Of a stretch of 64,000 nt of DNA, positions 17,161-27,131 are shown in pieces. Each line of letters opens with the position of its first letter. Position 1 is the first letter of the stretch. This DNA is from Cycloclasticus sp. GTDB lineage: Bacteria; Pseudomonadota; Gammaproteobacteria; Methylococcales; Cycloclasticaceae. The stretch covers positions 1-64,000 of the forward strand of contig DUCS01000036.1 of assembly GCA_012959695.1 (NCBI GenBank). The letters run 5' to 3'. The notes beneath the pieces are model-generated. The model saw nothing but the letters and a program-made list of their open reading frames with translations. It had not been told where the DNA came from and searched no databases. The position numbers and the translations under genes are program-made.

Positions 17161-18468
17161 CTATTGTAACGATTCGACGCGAATGCGAATGGCTGGTTCT
17201 TTAATTGAGTCTAACGATTCAATGCCCTTTAACGCTGCTATTAACCCTTTCTCAACAACGCTATTAGTGAGCAATATAACTTGTGCCGTTGTGCCATGTT
17301 TGGGTTCTTTTTGAAGCATTGCTTCGATGCTGATACCATTCTCAGCCAGTATAGTGGTAATTCCCGCCATTACACCGGGTTTATCTTCTACCGATAAACG
17401 TAAGTAAAATGCTGTGGTTACGTCTTCTATAGGAAGCAAAGCAATCTCTTGCAATTGGTCACTGATGAAACCTAAAGAAGGCACCGTTTTATCTGATGGC
17501 ACATCCAATTGTCGACAGATATCAACGATATCGGCAATAACCGACGATGCAGTCGCTTCAGCACCAGCACCTGGCCCGTAATATAGCGTTGAGCCAACGG
17601 CATCACCTTTAACAACCACGGCATTCATTACCCCATCTACGTTGGCAATTAGCCTTTTTTCTGGGATAAGTGTTGGGTGAACGCGCATTTCAACGCCAGC
17701 GTCAGATTTTCTTGCAACGCCTAGGTGTTTAATTCTATAACCCAGCTCTTCTGCATACGTTACATCAAGCGGTGTTATTGTGGAAATGCCTTCGGTATAC
17801 ACTTTTTCAAAGTTCAACGGCATACCAAACGCAAGCGACGCAAGAATACACAATTTGTGCGCAGCATCTATGCCTTCAACATCGTATTCTGGATCCGCTT
17901 CGGCATAACCTAACTCTTGAGCTTCTTTAAGCACATCCGCAAAGGCACTACCTTTATCGCGCATTTCAGTCAGAATGAAATTGCCCGTGCCATTAATGAT
18001 GCCCGCTAACCATTCGATTTTATTAGCGCTAAGCCCTTCACGCATGGCTTTAACGATAGGAATACCTCCAGCGATCGCCGCCTCGTAAGCCAACGTGACA
18101 TTATTATCAGCCGCCGCAGCAAACAACTCATTACCGTGACTCGCTATTAAGGCTTTGTTAGCAGTGACCACATGCTTACCTTGAGAAAGAGCTGAAAGAA
18201 TTAATGACTTTGCTGGCTCATCGCCCCCCATTAATTCAAGAACTATTTGAATATCCGGATCGTTAATAACATCGTTTGGATTGGTCGTTAATTGAATACC
18301 ATCGGTGTCACAAATACGTTCTCGTGTGATGTTGCGAGCACAAGCTTTCGTCACAACCACTTCACATCCACTACGGCGTGAGATTTCGATACTGTTTCTT
18401 TTTAAAACATTAACGGTACCGCCACCTACAGTGCCTAAACCTAATAGCCCAACCTTTACAACTTTCAA
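17161..18468 (-). CDS. hom: Homoserine dehydrogenase with C-terminal ACT domain
   Basis: Reduces aspartate semialdehyde to homoserine. The Rossmann motif GLLGLGTVGGGTV is at the N-terminus, the catalytic core contains YEAAIAGGIPIV and GIINGTGNFIL, and the last 80 or so residues form an ACT domain (LSVEDKPGVMAGITTILAEN) for threonine feedback. The ORF track starts at a TTG (18480). A second TTG at 18468 is preferred because GGGGA lies 7 bases before it, and the resulting MKVVKVGLLG start and 435 residues match the family. A non-ATG start is used in either case. Confidence 0.95.
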   Translation of the reverse strand: MKVVKVGLLGLGTVGGGTVNVLKRNSIEISRRSGCEVVVTKACARNITRERICDTDGIQLTTNPNDVINDPDIQIVLELMGGDEPAKSLILSALSQGKHVVTANKALIASHGNELFAAAADNNVTLAYEAAIAGGIPIVKAMREGLSANKIEWLAGIINGTGNFILTEMRDKGSAFADVLKEAQELGYAEADPEYDVEGIDAAHKLCILASLAFGMPLNFEKVYTEGISTITPLDVTYAEELGYRIKHLGVARKSDAGVEMRVHPTLIPEKRLIANVDGVMNAVVVKGDAVGSTLYYGPGAGAEATASSVIADIVDICRQLDVPSDKTVPSLGFISDQLQEIALLPIEDVTTAFYLRLSVEDKPGVMAGITTILAENGISIEAMLQKEPKHGTTAQVILLTNSVVEKGLIAALKGIESLDSIKEPAIRIRVESLQ

Positions 18469-18508
18469 GAAATTCCCCAAGATAAATTTACGTTTAAATT
18501 AAGGGCCG

Positions 18509-18535
18509 ATTATACAGGAAACTATGGGCGTTCAA
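18509..18535 (-). promoter_or_regulatory. Putative hom-thrC-recJ promoter
   Basis: On the minus strand there is a perfect -10 TATAAT (18514-18509), with TTGAAC (18535-18530) 15 bases upstream. The spacing is short. It lies about 40 bases before the hom start, in the 60-75 base gap after the aminotransferase gene. Confidence 0.45.
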
Positions 18536-18542
18536 AAAGACC

Positions 18543-19727
18543 TTACGCTGAACTATCGTCACGCATCATTTGTTTAATACCACGCACTGCTTGTTTTGTT
18601 CGATGGCCATTTTCGATCAAACCGAATCGAACATACTCATCACCAAAGTCACCAAAACCAATACCCGGTGACACAGCAACTTTCGCGTCTTTAAGTAATT
18701 TTTTAGAAAACTCTAAAGAACCCATTTCAAGATATTGGTCAGGAATTTTTGCCCAAACGAACATCGTCGCTTTTGGTTTTTCAACCGGCCAACCAATGGA
18801 GTTCAAACCATCACAAAGCGTATCTCTTCGTTTTTTGTATAATGCTCTAATTTCATCAACGCAATCTTGTGGGCCTTCTAACGCAGCAATAGCAGCCACT
18901 TGTATGGGCGTAAACATACCGTAGTCTAAATACGATTTAATACGCGCCAAGGCACCAACGAGTTCTTTATTACCGCACATAAAGCCGACACGCCAGCCTG
19001 GCATATTGTAGGTTTTAGATAACGAGTAAAATTCGACAGCAATATCTTTAGCGCCGGGGACTTGCAAGATTGAAGGCGCCTTATAGCCATCAAACACAAT
19101 TTCAGCGTAGGCATTATCGTGCACCACCCAAATGTCGTGCTCTTTTGCCATTTTAATGACTTTTTCAAAAAACTCTAAATCAACGCATTGTGTCGTCGGA
19201 TTACCCGGGAAATTAAGCACCAACATTTTAGGTTTTGGATAAGATGTTTTAATCGCTTTTTCAAGCTCACTGAAAAAATCCACGTCAGGACCAATGGGAA
19301 CATGACGAATATCAGCACCCGCAATCACAAAACCATAGGGGTGAATTGGGTATGCAGGGTTAGGCACCAAAACCGCATCACCTGGGCCTAACGTTGCCAA
19401 TGCTAAATGCGCCAATCCTTCTTTTGAACCAATCGTTACAATCGCTTCAGAATCGAAATCAAGATCCACATCGTATTTTGACTTATACCAACCACAAATA
19501 GCTTTACGGAGCCTTGGAATACCGCGGGAGACAGAATAGCGATGTGTATCGCCTCGTTGAGCTGCTTCGGTTAACTTGTCAACAATATGTTGAGGCGTTG
19601 GTTGGTCTGGGTTACCCATACCAAAATCGATAATGTCTTCGCCCGCTGCGCGCGCTTGTGCTTTTAAGTCATTAACAATGTTAAAAACATAAGGTGGAAG
19701 TCGTTTTATTCTGGCAAATTCATGCAT
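18543..19727 (-). CDS. alaC: AlaC-like alanine aminotransferase
   Basis: Fold type I PLP aminotransferase, closest by sequence pattern to glutamate-pyruvate aminotransferase AlaC. The PLP lysine is in [18 protein letters not shown], the pyrimidine-ring Asp in [10 protein letters not shown], and the substrate-binding Arg in [10 protein letters not shown]. The length is 394 residues. In many gammaproteobacteria this gene lies just upstream of hom, as here. A perfect TTGACA box and an 8-bp-arm inverted repeat lie upstream of the ATG, so regulation at the 5' end is likely. The exact substrate is inference. Confidence 0.88.
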   Translation of the reverse strand: MHEFARIKRLPPYVFNIVNDLKAQARAAGEDIIDFGMGNPDQPTPQHIVDKLTEAAQRGDTHRYSVSRGIPRLRKAICGWYKSKYDVDLDFDSEAIVTIGSKEGLAHLALATLGPGDAVLVPNPAYPIHPYGFVIAGADIRHVPIGPDVDFFSELEKAIKTSYPKPKMLVLNFPGNPTTQCVDLEFFEKVIKMAKEHDIWVVHDNAYAEIVFDGYKAPSILQVPGAKDIAVEFYSLSKTYNMPGWRVGFMCGNKELVGALARIKSYLDYGMFTPIQVAAIAALEGPQDCVDEIRALYKKRRDTLCDGLNSIGWPVEKPKATMFVWAKIPDQYLEMGSLEFSKKLLKDAKVAVSPGIGFGDFGDEYVRFGLIENGHRTKQAVRGIKQMMRDDSSA

Positions 19728-19745
19728 GGCGATTCATCTTTAAAG

Positions 19746-19765
19746 CTAAGTAGGATACTACTTAG
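19746..19765. promoter_or_regulatory. Inverted repeat in the alaC leader, possible operator
   Basis: CTAAGTAG (19746-19753) and CTACTTAG (19758-19765) form a perfect 8-bp inverted repeat around GATA. It lies about 19 bases upstream of the alaC ATG and just downstream of the putative -10. No T-run follows, so an operator or leader hairpin is more likely than a terminator. Confidence 0.5.
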
Positions 19766-19767
19766 AT

Positions 19768-19796
19768 ACAGTAACCAGCTGCTTTTTAACTGTCAA
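19768..19796 (-). promoter_or_regulatory. Putative alaC promoter
   Basis: On the minus strand there is a perfect -35 TTGACA (19796-19791) and a weak -10 TACTGT (19773-19768), separated by 17 bases. The inverted repeat at 19746-19765 would cover the transcription start. Confidence 0.45.
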
Positions 19797-19818
19797 CGGA
19801 AAATAGCCCACGATGTGT

Positions 19819-20745
19819 TTAGTGAAGAAGTACTGAGGGTGATAAACCTTCATTTTCTAGGATTGATTTAAGTGATTTAAGCGCACCCATTTGAATTTGG
19901 CGCACACGCTCGCGCGTAACACCCATTCCATTAGCAACTTGTTCTAAGGTTGACGCATGGTGCCCACGGACACCGAAGCGACGAGAAATGACTTCTCTTT
20001 GCCTATCACTTAACAATTCCAACCACTGGTCTAAGTTATCTCGGATTTCCTCAGACTGTAGAATTTCCGTCGGTTCCATAGCATCTTCATCGGGCACTCT
20101 ATCAAGTAGTTGTTGATCTGTTTCACTGGATAAAGACACATCAAGCGATGAGGTTCTATCGGCGTGCATACGGAACATCTTTTCGATAATCTCAACGGGC
20201 TTTCCGGTTACTTCTGCTACTTCTTCAGCGCTTGCCTCACGGTCTAATACCTGACTTAACTCACGTGCCTTTCTAAGATAAATATTCATTTCCCTGATAA
20301 TATGAATCGGCAAACGAATCGTCCGTGTTTGATTCATAATAGCTCTTTCAATGGTTTGGCGAATCCACCAAGTAGCGTAAGTCGAAAATCTAAAGCCTTT
20401 TTCCGGATCAAATTTTTCAACCGCGCGAATCAACCCTAAGTTACCTTCTTCAATGAGGTCCAACATGGGTAAACCGCGATTCATGTATTTTCTAGAGATT
20501 TTAACCACCAAGCGCAAATTACTTTCGATCATATGCTGCCTAGCTGGCTGGTCACCTTGTTGAACGAGTCGCCCATAATGAATTTCTTCTTCGGCAGTTA
20601 GCAACGTAGATTTGCTTAAATCATTTAAATAAATTTGAGTTGCATCGTTACTGCTCCTGCCTCTCGTTTTTTTATTGCTAGCTTTGTCGCTACTGTCTAA
20701 AACCGACTTGTCCTTAGATGGTTTTATTTTTGTATTCCCTTGCAT
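19819..20745 (-). CDS. rpoS: RNA polymerase sigma factor RpoS
   Basis: Stationary-phase and general stress sigma factor. Region 1.2 begins at [19 protein letters not shown], region 2 contains [23 protein letters not shown] and the -10-recognition helix [18 protein letters not shown]. Region 4 ends with the helix-turn-helix [20 protein letters not shown]. The 308 residues are somewhat fewer than in E. coli (330). It follows nlpD, with AGGGGG inside the last nlpD codons as ribosome binding site and its ATG one base after the nlpD stop. The surE-pcm-yqaA-nlpD-rpoS context confirms RpoS rather than RpoD or RpoH. Confidence 0.97.
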   Translation of the reverse strand: MQGNTKIKPSKDKSVLDSSDKASNKKTRGRSSNDATQIYLNDLSKSTLLTAEEEIHYGRLVQQGDQPARQHMIESNLRLVVKISRKYMNRGLPMLDLIEEGNLGLIRAVEKFDPEKGFRFSTYATWWIRQTIERAIMNQTRTIRLPIHIIREMNIYLRKARELSQVLDREASAEEVAEVTGKPVEIIEKMFRMHADRTSSLDVSLSSETDQQLLDRVPDEDAMEPTEILQSEEIRDNLDQWLELLSDRQREVISRRFGVRGHHASTLEQVANGMGVTRERVRQIQMGALKSLKSILENEGLSPSVLLH

Positions 20746-20746
20746 G

Positions 20747-21490
20747 TTACCCCCTAAATTGTGGCATGTATTTGACCACTGAAATAGATTTGCCGTGTCG
20801 TCTCATTTCAAAAAAAAGAATCCGGCGTTTTTTATTGTCTATACCTATTTCAGCAATAGCTTGGCCTTTTTCCACAACACTTCCTTCCTTCACTAACAAA
20901 CGCTTATTGTATCCATAAGCGGTTAAAAACTCATTGTTGTGCATAATAATCAGAAGGTTACCGTAACCCTTCAAACCACTGCCTGCATAGACTACCTTAC
21001 CACCTTCACTACTTCTTACCAACTCACCCGGTTTGCCGACCAATACCACTCCAGATTGAGCAGATCCTTTTTCTAGCTTCTTTACTTTTATCGGCCACTG
21101 CCAATTTAACTTTAATTTAGGTGGTTTATTACGCGAAGTAACCTTAGTTACCGATTGTTTTTTAACAGTTTTTTTAATTTTTTGTTTAGGATAATAGCTT
21201 GGCGTTTTTACTGTTTTTTTAACGGCGACTAGCGTCAACTTTTGCCCCTTATAAATGGTATAAGGTTGGCTGATATTATTCCATTTTGCTAAATCACGAA
21301 AATCTTTACTTCTTTGCCATGCAATTGAGTACAACGTATCGCCTAATCGTACGATATGGGATGTTGCAGAACTGCCATTAATCTTATTGTTATTGAAAAC
21401 TGGCGCATGTATTTGCGGCGAACCACACGAGACAAGTGAAAGAACAAATAACATTCCACAAAAAGCAGTAAAAATATCTCGATTATTCAA
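20747..21490 (-). CDS. nlpD: NlpD, amidase-activating LysM/M23 lipoprotein
   Basis: Outer-membrane lipoprotein that activates cell-separation amidases such as AmiC. The N-terminus has lipobox LVSC, then a LysM domain ([23 protein letters not shown]), a Lys/Thr-rich linker and a C-terminal LytM/M23 domain (about residues 135-245). The M23 domain is degenerate: the second metal-site position reads AYGYN where active enzymes have an HxH motif. It is therefore probably non-catalytic, as in E. coli NlpD. Only a TTG at 21490 gives a full signal peptide. It ends just before rpoS, and rpoS promoters commonly lie inside nlpD. Confidence 0.93.
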   Translation of the reverse strand: MNNRDIFTAFCGMLFVLSLVSCGSPQIHAPVFNNNKINGSSATSHIVRLGDTLYSIAWQRSKDFRDLAKWNNISQPYTIYKGQKLTLVAVKKTVKTPSYYPKQKIKKTVKKQSVTKVTSRNKPPKLKLNWQWPIKVKKLEKGSAQSGVVLVGKPGELVRSSEGGKVVYAGSGLKGYGNLLIIMHNNEFLTAYGYNKRLLVKEGSVVEKGQAIAEIGIDNKKRRILFFEMRRHGKSISVVKYMPQFRG

Positions 21491-21499
21491 TTTGATCAG

Positions 21500-22075
21500 C
21501 TAATAAAACGTATAAATGATGTAAGCAATGACAATTAGCAACGTCACCGCCCAGCCAATTCGTTCAATGTAGTCGTTTAATTTATCCCTCAATCTATCAC
21601 CACCCAACGACACCAGAAACGCCACCAAAAAAAACCGTGCGCCGCGCCCAATAAGCGAGGCTATGACAAACGGTAAGAACATCATGCTAAGCATGCCCGC
21701 TGTAATGGTAAAAAGCTTATAGGGAATAGGTGAAAACCCCGCTATGAAAATTGCCCAAAACCCCCATTCATCAAACCAACGTTTGACCAATTCAAATTTT
21801 TCTTCGTATTTCATCACTGCAATCAGCGGTTCGACCAATTCAAACGAGTACATGCCAATGAGATAACCGAATATACCGCCTGCAACCGAGCCAATGGTTG
21901 TTAACAAGGCGAAATAAAAGCTTTTAGATGGCTTCGCCAAACACATGGGTGCCAACATGACATCAGGGGGTATTGGGAAAAACGAAGACTCAGCAAAACT
22001 CAATGTAAATAAAAATTTATTCGCTTTAGGGTGCTCAGCCCATAACAGGACTTTGTTATATAAAGTCTTAAACAC
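21500..22075 (-). CDS. YqaA/DedA-family (VTT-domain) membrane protein
   Basis: Inner-membrane protein with about five hydrophobic segments and the family features FFPIPPDVMLAP near residue 32, GSVAGGIFGYLIG near residue 63 and an FSPIPYKLFTITAG re-entrant segment near residue 115. Relatives move phospholipids or undecaprenyl phosphate across the membrane, but the role of YqaA is not settled. The start is GTG at 22075 with GGAA upstream. It lies between pcm and nlpD with 10- to 11-base gaps, a place it occupies in several gammaproteobacteria. Confidence 0.87.
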   Translation of the reverse strand: MFKTLYNKVLLWAEHPKANKFLFTLSFAESSFFPIPPDVMLAPMCLAKPSKSFYFALLTTIGSVAGGIFGYLIGMYSFELVEPLIAVMKYEEKFELVKRWFDEWGFWAIFIAGFSPIPYKLFTITAGMLSMMFLPFVIASLIGRGARFFLVAFLVSLGGDRLRDKLNDYIERIGWAVTLLIVIAYIIYTFY

Positions 22076-22086
22076 GGCTAATTTCC

Positions 22087-22743
22087 TTACGCTTTACCGT
22101 GTAGAAAGGGCACGAAGCTTACTGGTTCAATCACTTCAACTTCATAGGCTACTTCAGTACGCGTCACTCTTTGTAAGACCTGTTCACCCTCTTTACCGAC
22201 AGGAATCACTAATTTAGCACCAACCGCTAATTGTTCTAACAAATTAGTCGGTATTTCTTCTGGTGCTGCAGCCGCTAAGATTCCTTCGTAAGGACCACAG
22301 GCTTTCCAACCCCAGCCACCATCAGAATGTTTGAAACTTATATTTCTAAAGCCAACTTCTGCCAATACTTGCTTCGCTTTTTCTTGCAAAGGACGAATAC
22401 GTTCGACTGAAAAAACTCTAGGTACAAGACTCGCTAAAATAGAAGACTGATAGCCTGAACCAGTCCCTACTTCTAAAACATTTTCAGGAAGTCCATCTTC
22501 AATCAACAACTCAGTCATCCGTGCAACCATATAGGGCTGGGAAATGGTTTGCCCATGTCCAATAGGCAACGATGTGTTTTCGTACGCACGGCTTGCAAGC
22601 GCTTCAGCCATAAACAAATGACGCGGCACTTTACGCATAACAGACAAAACACGCTCGTCTTTAATGCCGAGCTCTTGCAATTTCAGAATCAAGCGATTTC
22701 TCGTGCGCTGGGAGGTCATCCCTATGCCTAAATGGTTATTCAT
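22087..22743 (-). CDS. pcm: Protein-L-isoaspartate O-methyltransferase
   Basis: SAM-dependent repair enzyme that methylates isoaspartyl residues in damaged proteins. The family motifs [19 protein letters not shown] and the SAM loop [11 protein letters not shown] are clear. The start is ambiguous. The ORF track uses ATG 22755, ATG 22743 gives an ATGAATAA overlap with the surE stop, and ATG 22719 (MTSQRTRN) has AGG spaced 7 bases upstream and aligns best with known family N-termini. ATG 22743 is listed. Pairing with surE is conserved in proteobacteria. Confidence 0.95.
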   Translation of the reverse strand: MNNHLGIGMTSQRTRNRLILKLQELGIKDERVLSVMRKVPRHLFMAEALASRAYENTSLPIGHGQTISQPYMVARMTELLIEDGLPENVLEVGTGSGYQSSILASLVPRVFSVERIRPLQEKAKQVLAEVGFRNISFKHSDGGWGWKACGPYEGILAAAAPEEIPTNLLEQLAVGAKLVIPVGKEGEQVLQRVTRTEVAYEVEVIEPVSFVPFLHGKA

Positions 22744-23491
22744 TGGGCATACCATTAATCCAATCGCTTAAACCATCTAGACGTTTATGGTTAGTCAAAT
22801 CAATTTGTAATGGCGTAATAGACACGTAGCCATTTTCTATCGCATGAAAATCAGTGCCTTCGCCCGCATCTTGATGCGCACCAGGCGGGCCCACCCAGTA
22901 GATTGTCTGATTACGTGGGTCTCGTGCTTCAATCACCGGTTCAGAACGGTGACGTTGCCCTAAACGGGTTGCTTTAAACCCTTTTAATTCACTCACGGGT
23001 AAGTCTGGCACATTCACGTTTAAGATAGTATCCGAGGGTAAACTCGACGCCATCAATTGATTAAACAACCGAGCCGCCACATAAGCCCCCGTTTCATAAT
23101 GTTTAGGCTGACTTGCAGTCATAGACATAGCGATGGATGGTAAGCCTAAAAATCGCCCTTCTGTCGCAGCAGCTACCGTACCCGAGTACAGCACGTCATC
23201 ACCCATGTTTTCACCGTTGTTGATGCCTGAAAAAACAATGTCGGGTTCATCTTCTAACATGCCGGTAATCGCGAGGTGTACGCAATCAGTTGGCGTGCCA
23301 TCAACACTAAAAAAACCGTTCTGCATTTTTTGTACACGCAACGGCATCTGTAAGGTTAGCGAGTTACTGGCCGCACTACGGTTTCTATCGGGCGCTACAA
23401 CCGTAATGTCTGCCAAGCTGGATAATGTTTCAGCTAAAACAGACAAGCCCGGCGCAAGGTAGCCGTCATCGTTGCTGATTAAAATATGCAT
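22736..23491 (-). CDS. surE: 5'/3'-nucleotidase SurE
   Basis: Metal-dependent nucleotidase active on nucleoside monophosphates and short polyphosphate. The N-terminal metal motif ILISNDDG, the NNGEN-type segment [13 protein letters not shown] and the SGTVAAA phosphate loop are all present. The length of 251 residues is typical. It is the first gene of surE-pcm-yqaA-nlpD-rpoS and is divergent from the smr gene, with 55 bases between the starts that must hold both promoters. Confidence 0.97.
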   Translation of the reverse strand: MHILISNDDGYLAPGLSVLAETLSSLADITVVAPDRNRSAASNSLTLQMPLRVQKMQNGFFSVDGTPTDCVHLAITGMLEDEPDIVFSGINNGENMGDDVLYSGTVAAATEGRFLGLPSIAMSMTASQPKHYETGAYVAARLFNQLMASSLPSDTILNVNVPDLPVSELKGFKATRLGQRHRSEPVIEARDPRNQTIYWVGPPGAHQDAGEGTDFHAIENGYVSITPLQIDLTNHKRLDGLSDWINGMPNE

Positions 23492-23546
23492 GAAAGTGAT
23501 CTAAAGAACAACATGTGTTTAATTTGATAAGTGCTAAAATCATATT

Positions 23547-24092
23547 ATGCCTGAAGATAAAAACAAAGACCTAAGTTCAACGGAGGATTCACGCTTATTT
23601 AGAGACTCAATGGCTGATGTAAAGCCAATCACATCCGATAAATACAACTCTGCTGCTGATCAATCCAAACCTCGACCACATAAAAAATGTTTTGAATCGC
23701 CAGTGCACACGCTCGAAACCCCAGAATACAGCCCTTCTGAGATCCAAAGTGATGACCGATTATTTTATGCCAAACAAGGCATACGAGATAAAACCATACG
23801 CCAGTTAAAACGAGGTACGCTGGGCGTTGATGACAGAATAGATTTACACGGATTAACCCAATCCGAAGCACATCAATATTTAGACGATTTTCTTATCCAA
23901 CAAACCGAACAACATCACCGTTGTATATTAGTAGTGCATGGCAAGGGCATGAGGTCTTTAAGTAAATTCCCTGTGTTAAAGAACATGGTGTTTAACCAAC
24001 TTAAAGCACATTCAAACGTGTTGGCTTTATCGTCTGCGCAGCAGCGTGATGGTGGCGCTGGCGCTCTTTATGTGCTCCTGAAATCCTCATAG
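23547..24092 (+). CDS. smrA: Smr-domain protein (SmrA-like)
   Basis: Small protein with a C-terminal Smr domain (about residues 90-178). The motifs are IDLHGLTQSEAH and ILVVHGKGMRS, the latter the H-G-K/R-G signature of Smr endonuclease domains. The N-terminal 85 residues are polar and probably disordered. It resembles SmrA/YdaL rather than SmrB/YfcN, but the subclass is uncertain. Plus strand within a minus-strand region, it ends exactly where uppP ends on the other strand (no gap). A TAAAAT box only 6 bases upstream of the ATG would give a nearly leaderless transcript if used. Confidence 0.85.
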   Translation: MPEDKNKDLSSTEDSRLFRDSMADVKPITSDKYNSAADQSKPRPHKKCFESPVHTLETPEYSPSEIQSDDRLFYAKQGIRDKTIRQLKRGTLGVDDRIDLHGLTQSEAHQYLDDFLIQQTEQHHRCILVVHGKGMRSLSKFPVLKNMVFNQLKAHSNVLALSSAQQRDGGAGALYVLLKSS

Positions 24093-24893
24093 TTAGACGA
24101 CATACACATACAGCAAAAACACGCCGAGCACTAAACGGTAAATAACAAACGGTAACATCCCTATTCTCTCAAGCAGTTTGAGGAATACTGCTATACAAGC
24201 GAATGCACTGAGTGCAGAGATAACAACACCCGCGACGATTGCAAACCAGTCAACAGGTATGGCGCTTTCTACTAAATGCAGCGTTTTTAAACTGCCGGCT
24301 AAAAATATAAGTGGTATGGATAATAAAAATGAAAAACGCGCAGCTGCTTCTCGCGTTAGCCCTAAAAATAAGCCCGCTGTCATGGTAATGCCTGAGCGTG
24401 ATGTGCCGGGGATTAACGCCAAAACTTGATACAAACCCACAATAACGGCATCTTTTACGGTTAACTTGTCTTGCTCCCTTACTCGTTCGCCAATGGCATC
24501 CGCACGCCAAAGTAATAAGCCAAACACAATGGTGGTTATGGCAATAACGAGGGGCGAACGTAGGTAGATTTCTATCAAGTCACCTAGCAATAAGCCCATT
24601 AAGCCAACCGGTATGGTGCCTATAATAATCAACCAGCCTAAGCGGCTTTCTTGAGAATATTGCTGTTTAAAAACAGCCTTTAACCAACCCGCAACAATAC
24701 GAGATAAATCTTTTCTAAAATACGTTGTTACCGCTAACAGCGAACCAACATGAACGGCCACATCAAAGGCTAAACCTTGGTCTTCCCAAGCTAATAATAA
24801 GGGCAATAAAATTAAATGAGCTGAGCTGGATATGGGTAAAAACTCGGTTAACCCTTGCAGTAAGCCTAAGCCTAAAATGTGCGTAAAATCCAT
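24093..24893 (-). CDS. uppP: Undecaprenyl-diphosphatase UppP (BacA)
   Basis: Inner-membrane phosphatase that recycles undecaprenyl pyrophosphate to the monophosphate carrier for peptidoglycan and other glycans; it confers bacitracin tolerance. The two conserved active-site regions are present: GLTEFLPISSSAHLIL at the N-terminus and PGTSRSGITM near residue 162. The 266 residues span about eight helices. It lies 2 bases after truD. It is functionally linked to uppS in the same window, which makes the lipid it recycles. Confidence 0.96.
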   Translation of the reverse strand: MDFTHILGLGLLQGLTEFLPISSSAHLILLPLLLAWEDQGLAFDVAVHVGSLLAVTTYFRKDLSRIVAGWLKAVFKQQYSQESRLGWLIIIGTIPVGLMGLLLGDLIEIYLRSPLVIAITTIVFGLLLWRADAIGERVREQDKLTVKDAVIVGLYQVLALIPGTSRSGITMTAGLFLGLTREAAARFSFLLSIPLIFLAGSLKTLHLVESAIPVDWFAIVAGVVISALSAFACIAVFLKLLERIGMLPFVIYRLVLGVFLLYVYVV

Positions 24894-24895
24894 TT

Positions 24896-25939
24896 CTACT
24901 GCTCTCTGGTGGTTGAGGTGTTGATTAATTCGCGAATAACGGCGGTTGCATAACTGCCCGACTGCAATTTGAATTCTAGACGCAATTGCCCGTCGTCTAA
25001 AAATTCACAATTAAAATCGATAGGCACAACCCGTAAGGAACGTCTGGCCGGTTCCATTCGCTCTTTCGTTAACCCGTTGCAAAACACGGCGTTATCTGCA
25101 AAGACCGTTTGCTCTATTGGGTGTTTATCACCCGTTTCCGCTAAGCTGCCAAATAGCGGGCCGGTTGGGTGAATATCGTGTTCCATAACACGTTGTTCCA
25201 ATGTATCTGACACGGCATTTTCACAGAAGCTTTGCCGTGTGCCGTTCAACATATACGTGTCGCCATGCGTGGGTTTATTCCAGCTGGAACCCGCCACACG
25301 CTTCGCTAGCACTTGGTTGAACAAATACGAACGTACTGAGGATAAGAACAGGCCCTTTAGTTTTTTATTTCTAATGACCTCACCTTTTTCAAAACAATCA
25401 AACGCCCGTTGTAGGTTTTGATACGCGTAACCAAAACGTTGCTGCATAAAATAATTAGGCACGCCGTCGCGTTTAATGCCTTCCACTCGTGCAGTAATAT
25501 CTTGCTTATCAAAACGAGCATTCGCAACAATAAGTGTGAATGTATTGTGTTTAATGGTGCCGCGTTTTAATTTTTTTAAATGGCGAGTTACCAATTCAAC
25601 GTTTAGCTGATCATTATTAAGTGCCGACCAATCTGGCCCTTCTTTACCCGGCAATTGCACGCTGAACCATTGCTTGGTTACTGCGTGACGGTCTTTCATG
25701 CCCGCGTAGGAAACACTACGCCGAGTAACACCTGCGTGTTTACTCAAAATTCTTACAATATCTTCCGTATTAATACCGATTTTTTTAATGTATAAAAATA
25801 CATGTTCGCCCTCACCGCTGGGGCTAAAGCTGAGTGTTTCCTCGACGCAAAAATGTTCGGCTAACGTTCGAAGTTGTCCTGTTCCACTCGGCTGAGCATG
25901 AGCATAAGGAAGTTTTTCCACGTGCGATTCAAAATTCAT
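24896..25939 (-). CDS. truD: tRNA pseudouridine(13) synthase TruD
   Basis: Converts U13 to pseudouridine in tRNA-Glu. The catalytic aspartate is in SYAGMKDRHAVTKQWFSV near residue 82. The family segment NYFMQQRFGYAYQNL and the C-terminal LQSGSYATAVIREL are also typical. The length of 347 residues is normal. It lies 8 bases after ispF, in the conserved gammaproteobacterial order ispD-ispF-truD, with uppP in the place where surE usually follows. Confidence 0.97.
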   Translation of the reverse strand: MNFESHVEKLPYAHAQPSGTGQLRTLAEHFCVEETLSFSPSGEGEHVFLYIKKIGINTEDIVRILSKHAGVTRRSVSYAGMKDRHAVTKQWFSVQLPGKEGPDWSALNNDQLNVELVTRHLKKLKRGTIKHNTFTLIVANARFDKQDITARVEGIKRDGVPNYFMQQRFGYAYQNLQRAFDCFEKGEVIRNKKLKGLFLSSVRSYLFNQVLAKRVAGSSWNKPTHGDTYMLNGTRQSFCENAVSDTLEQRVMEHDIHPTGPLFGSLAETGDKHPIEQTVFADNAVFCNGLTKERMEPARRSLRVVPIDFNCEFLDDGQLRLEFKLQSGSYATAVIRELINTSTTREQ

Positions 25940-25947
25940 AATGGGGC

Positions 25948-26424
25948 TTAGCTGGCTGTTGTGAGTAAGACAACCGCGTGGGCTTCAATACCTTCTTTTC
26001 TACCCGCAAACCCCATCCCTTCGGTTGTCGTAGCTTTGACATTGACTTGCGATACGTCACATTTTAAATCACTCGCAATACAATCAGACATGCTCGGTAA
26101 ATGGGCGGCTAATTTTGGCGCTTGAGCAATAATACTGATGTCAATATTACCTAACTCGAAACCAGCCTCTTCGACGAGTTTAAACACGTGCCTTAATAGC
26201 AATCGACTGTCTACGTTTTCGTATTCATCGCTGGTGTCTGGAAAATGTTGACCTATATCGCCGCGGCCAATAGCGCCCAATAGAGCATCGCATAAGGCGT
26301 GCAACACCACATCACCATCCGAATGTGCTAGCAGGCCAAATTCATAAGGGACGCTGACACCACCTAGTGCCAGCGGTTTACCCTTTTCAAAACGGTGTGC
26401 ATCGTATCCGTGGCCTATGCGCAT
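25948..26424 (-). CDS. ispF: 2-C-methyl-D-erythritol 2,4-cyclodiphosphate synthase
   Basis: Fifth enzyme of the MEP isoprenoid pathway, forming MEcPP and releasing CMP. The N-terminus [11 protein letters not shown] carries the zinc ligands Asp8 and His10, [19 protein letters not shown] carries the third metal ligand and active-site residues, and [15 protein letters not shown] is the CMP-binding loop. The length is 158 residues. The ATG overlaps the end of ispD by 10 bases. Confidence 0.98.
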   Translation of the reverse strand: MRIGHGYDAHRFEKGKPLALGGVSVPYEFGLLAHSDGDVVLHALCDALLGAIGRGDIGQHFPDTSDEYENVDSRLLLRHVFKLVEEAGFELGNIDISIIAQAPKLAAHLPSMSDCIASDLKCDVSQVNVKATTTEGMGFAGRKEGIEAHAVVLLTTAS

Positions 26425-27131
26425 GATTGTTCTTCCTGTTGATCCATATACATATTAGCTAACTGTAAATCAGCAGGCACTGTGATTTTTATATTATCTG
26501 CATGCCCTTCAACTATTCGCACGGGCAATCCGAGTTGCTCAATAGCGCTGGCTTCATCTGTAACCACTCTAGACTGTTTTTTTGCTGACAACAGCGCCCC
26601 TTGAATATCGCTTAACTTAAACAGTTGAGGCGTTAATGCTCGCCATAGTTTTGTTCTGTCTAATGTGCGCACTGCTAATTCATTGTCCACTTCTTTAATG
26701 GTGTCATGGATGGGTACTGCTAATATACTGCCTTGTTGATGTGTTTGCGCTTCGCTTATTAGTTTATTGATATCGGCTAATCGGACACACGGCCTTGCCG
26801 CATCGTGGACCAGAACCCAGTCTTGCTTTGCTGTATCAGTTTGAATTGATTGTAGGCCGTTTAATACAGAATCAGAGCGTTGATTGCCGCCTATAACAAC
26901 GTGCACTCTTGGATGTTTAATGAAGTCACTTTGTTGCGCGTGTTCATCATCGGGGTGAAGACACACGATGACTTTTTCTAACGAGGTACATAACAGCAGC
27001 GTCTTAATGGTTGTGTCGATAATTGTTGAGGAACGAAAGGGTAAATATTGTTTTGGCCGATTTTCTCCAAATCGTAACCCAATACCCGCAGCAGGCACGA
27101 TGCACCAGATTTTTCCTATCTCACTGCTCAT
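26415..27131 (-). CDS. ispD: 2-C-methyl-D-erythritol 4-phosphate cytidylyltransferase
   Basis: Third enzyme of the MEP pathway, joining MEP to CMP. The nucleotide-binding N-terminus [21 protein letters not shown] and the segment [11 protein letters not shown] are characteristic. The ORF track runs 14 codons further upstream into ftsB. The internal ATG at 27131 (MSSEIGKIW) gives 238 residues, close to E. coli IspD (236), and an 11-base overlap with ftsB. Downstream it overlaps ispF by 10 bases. Confidence 0.97.
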   Translation of the reverse strand: MSSEIGKIWCIVPAAGIGLRFGENRPKQYLPFRSSTIIDTTIKTLLLCTSLEKVIVCLHPDDEHAQQSDFIKHPRVHVVIGGNQRSDSVLNGLQSIQTDTAKQDWVLVHDAARPCVRLADINKLISEAQTHQQGSILAVPIHDTIKEVDNELAVRTLDRTKLWRALTPQLFKLSDIQGALLSAKKQSRVVTDEASAIEQLGLPVRIVEGHADNIKITVPADLQLANMYMDQQEEQSCA

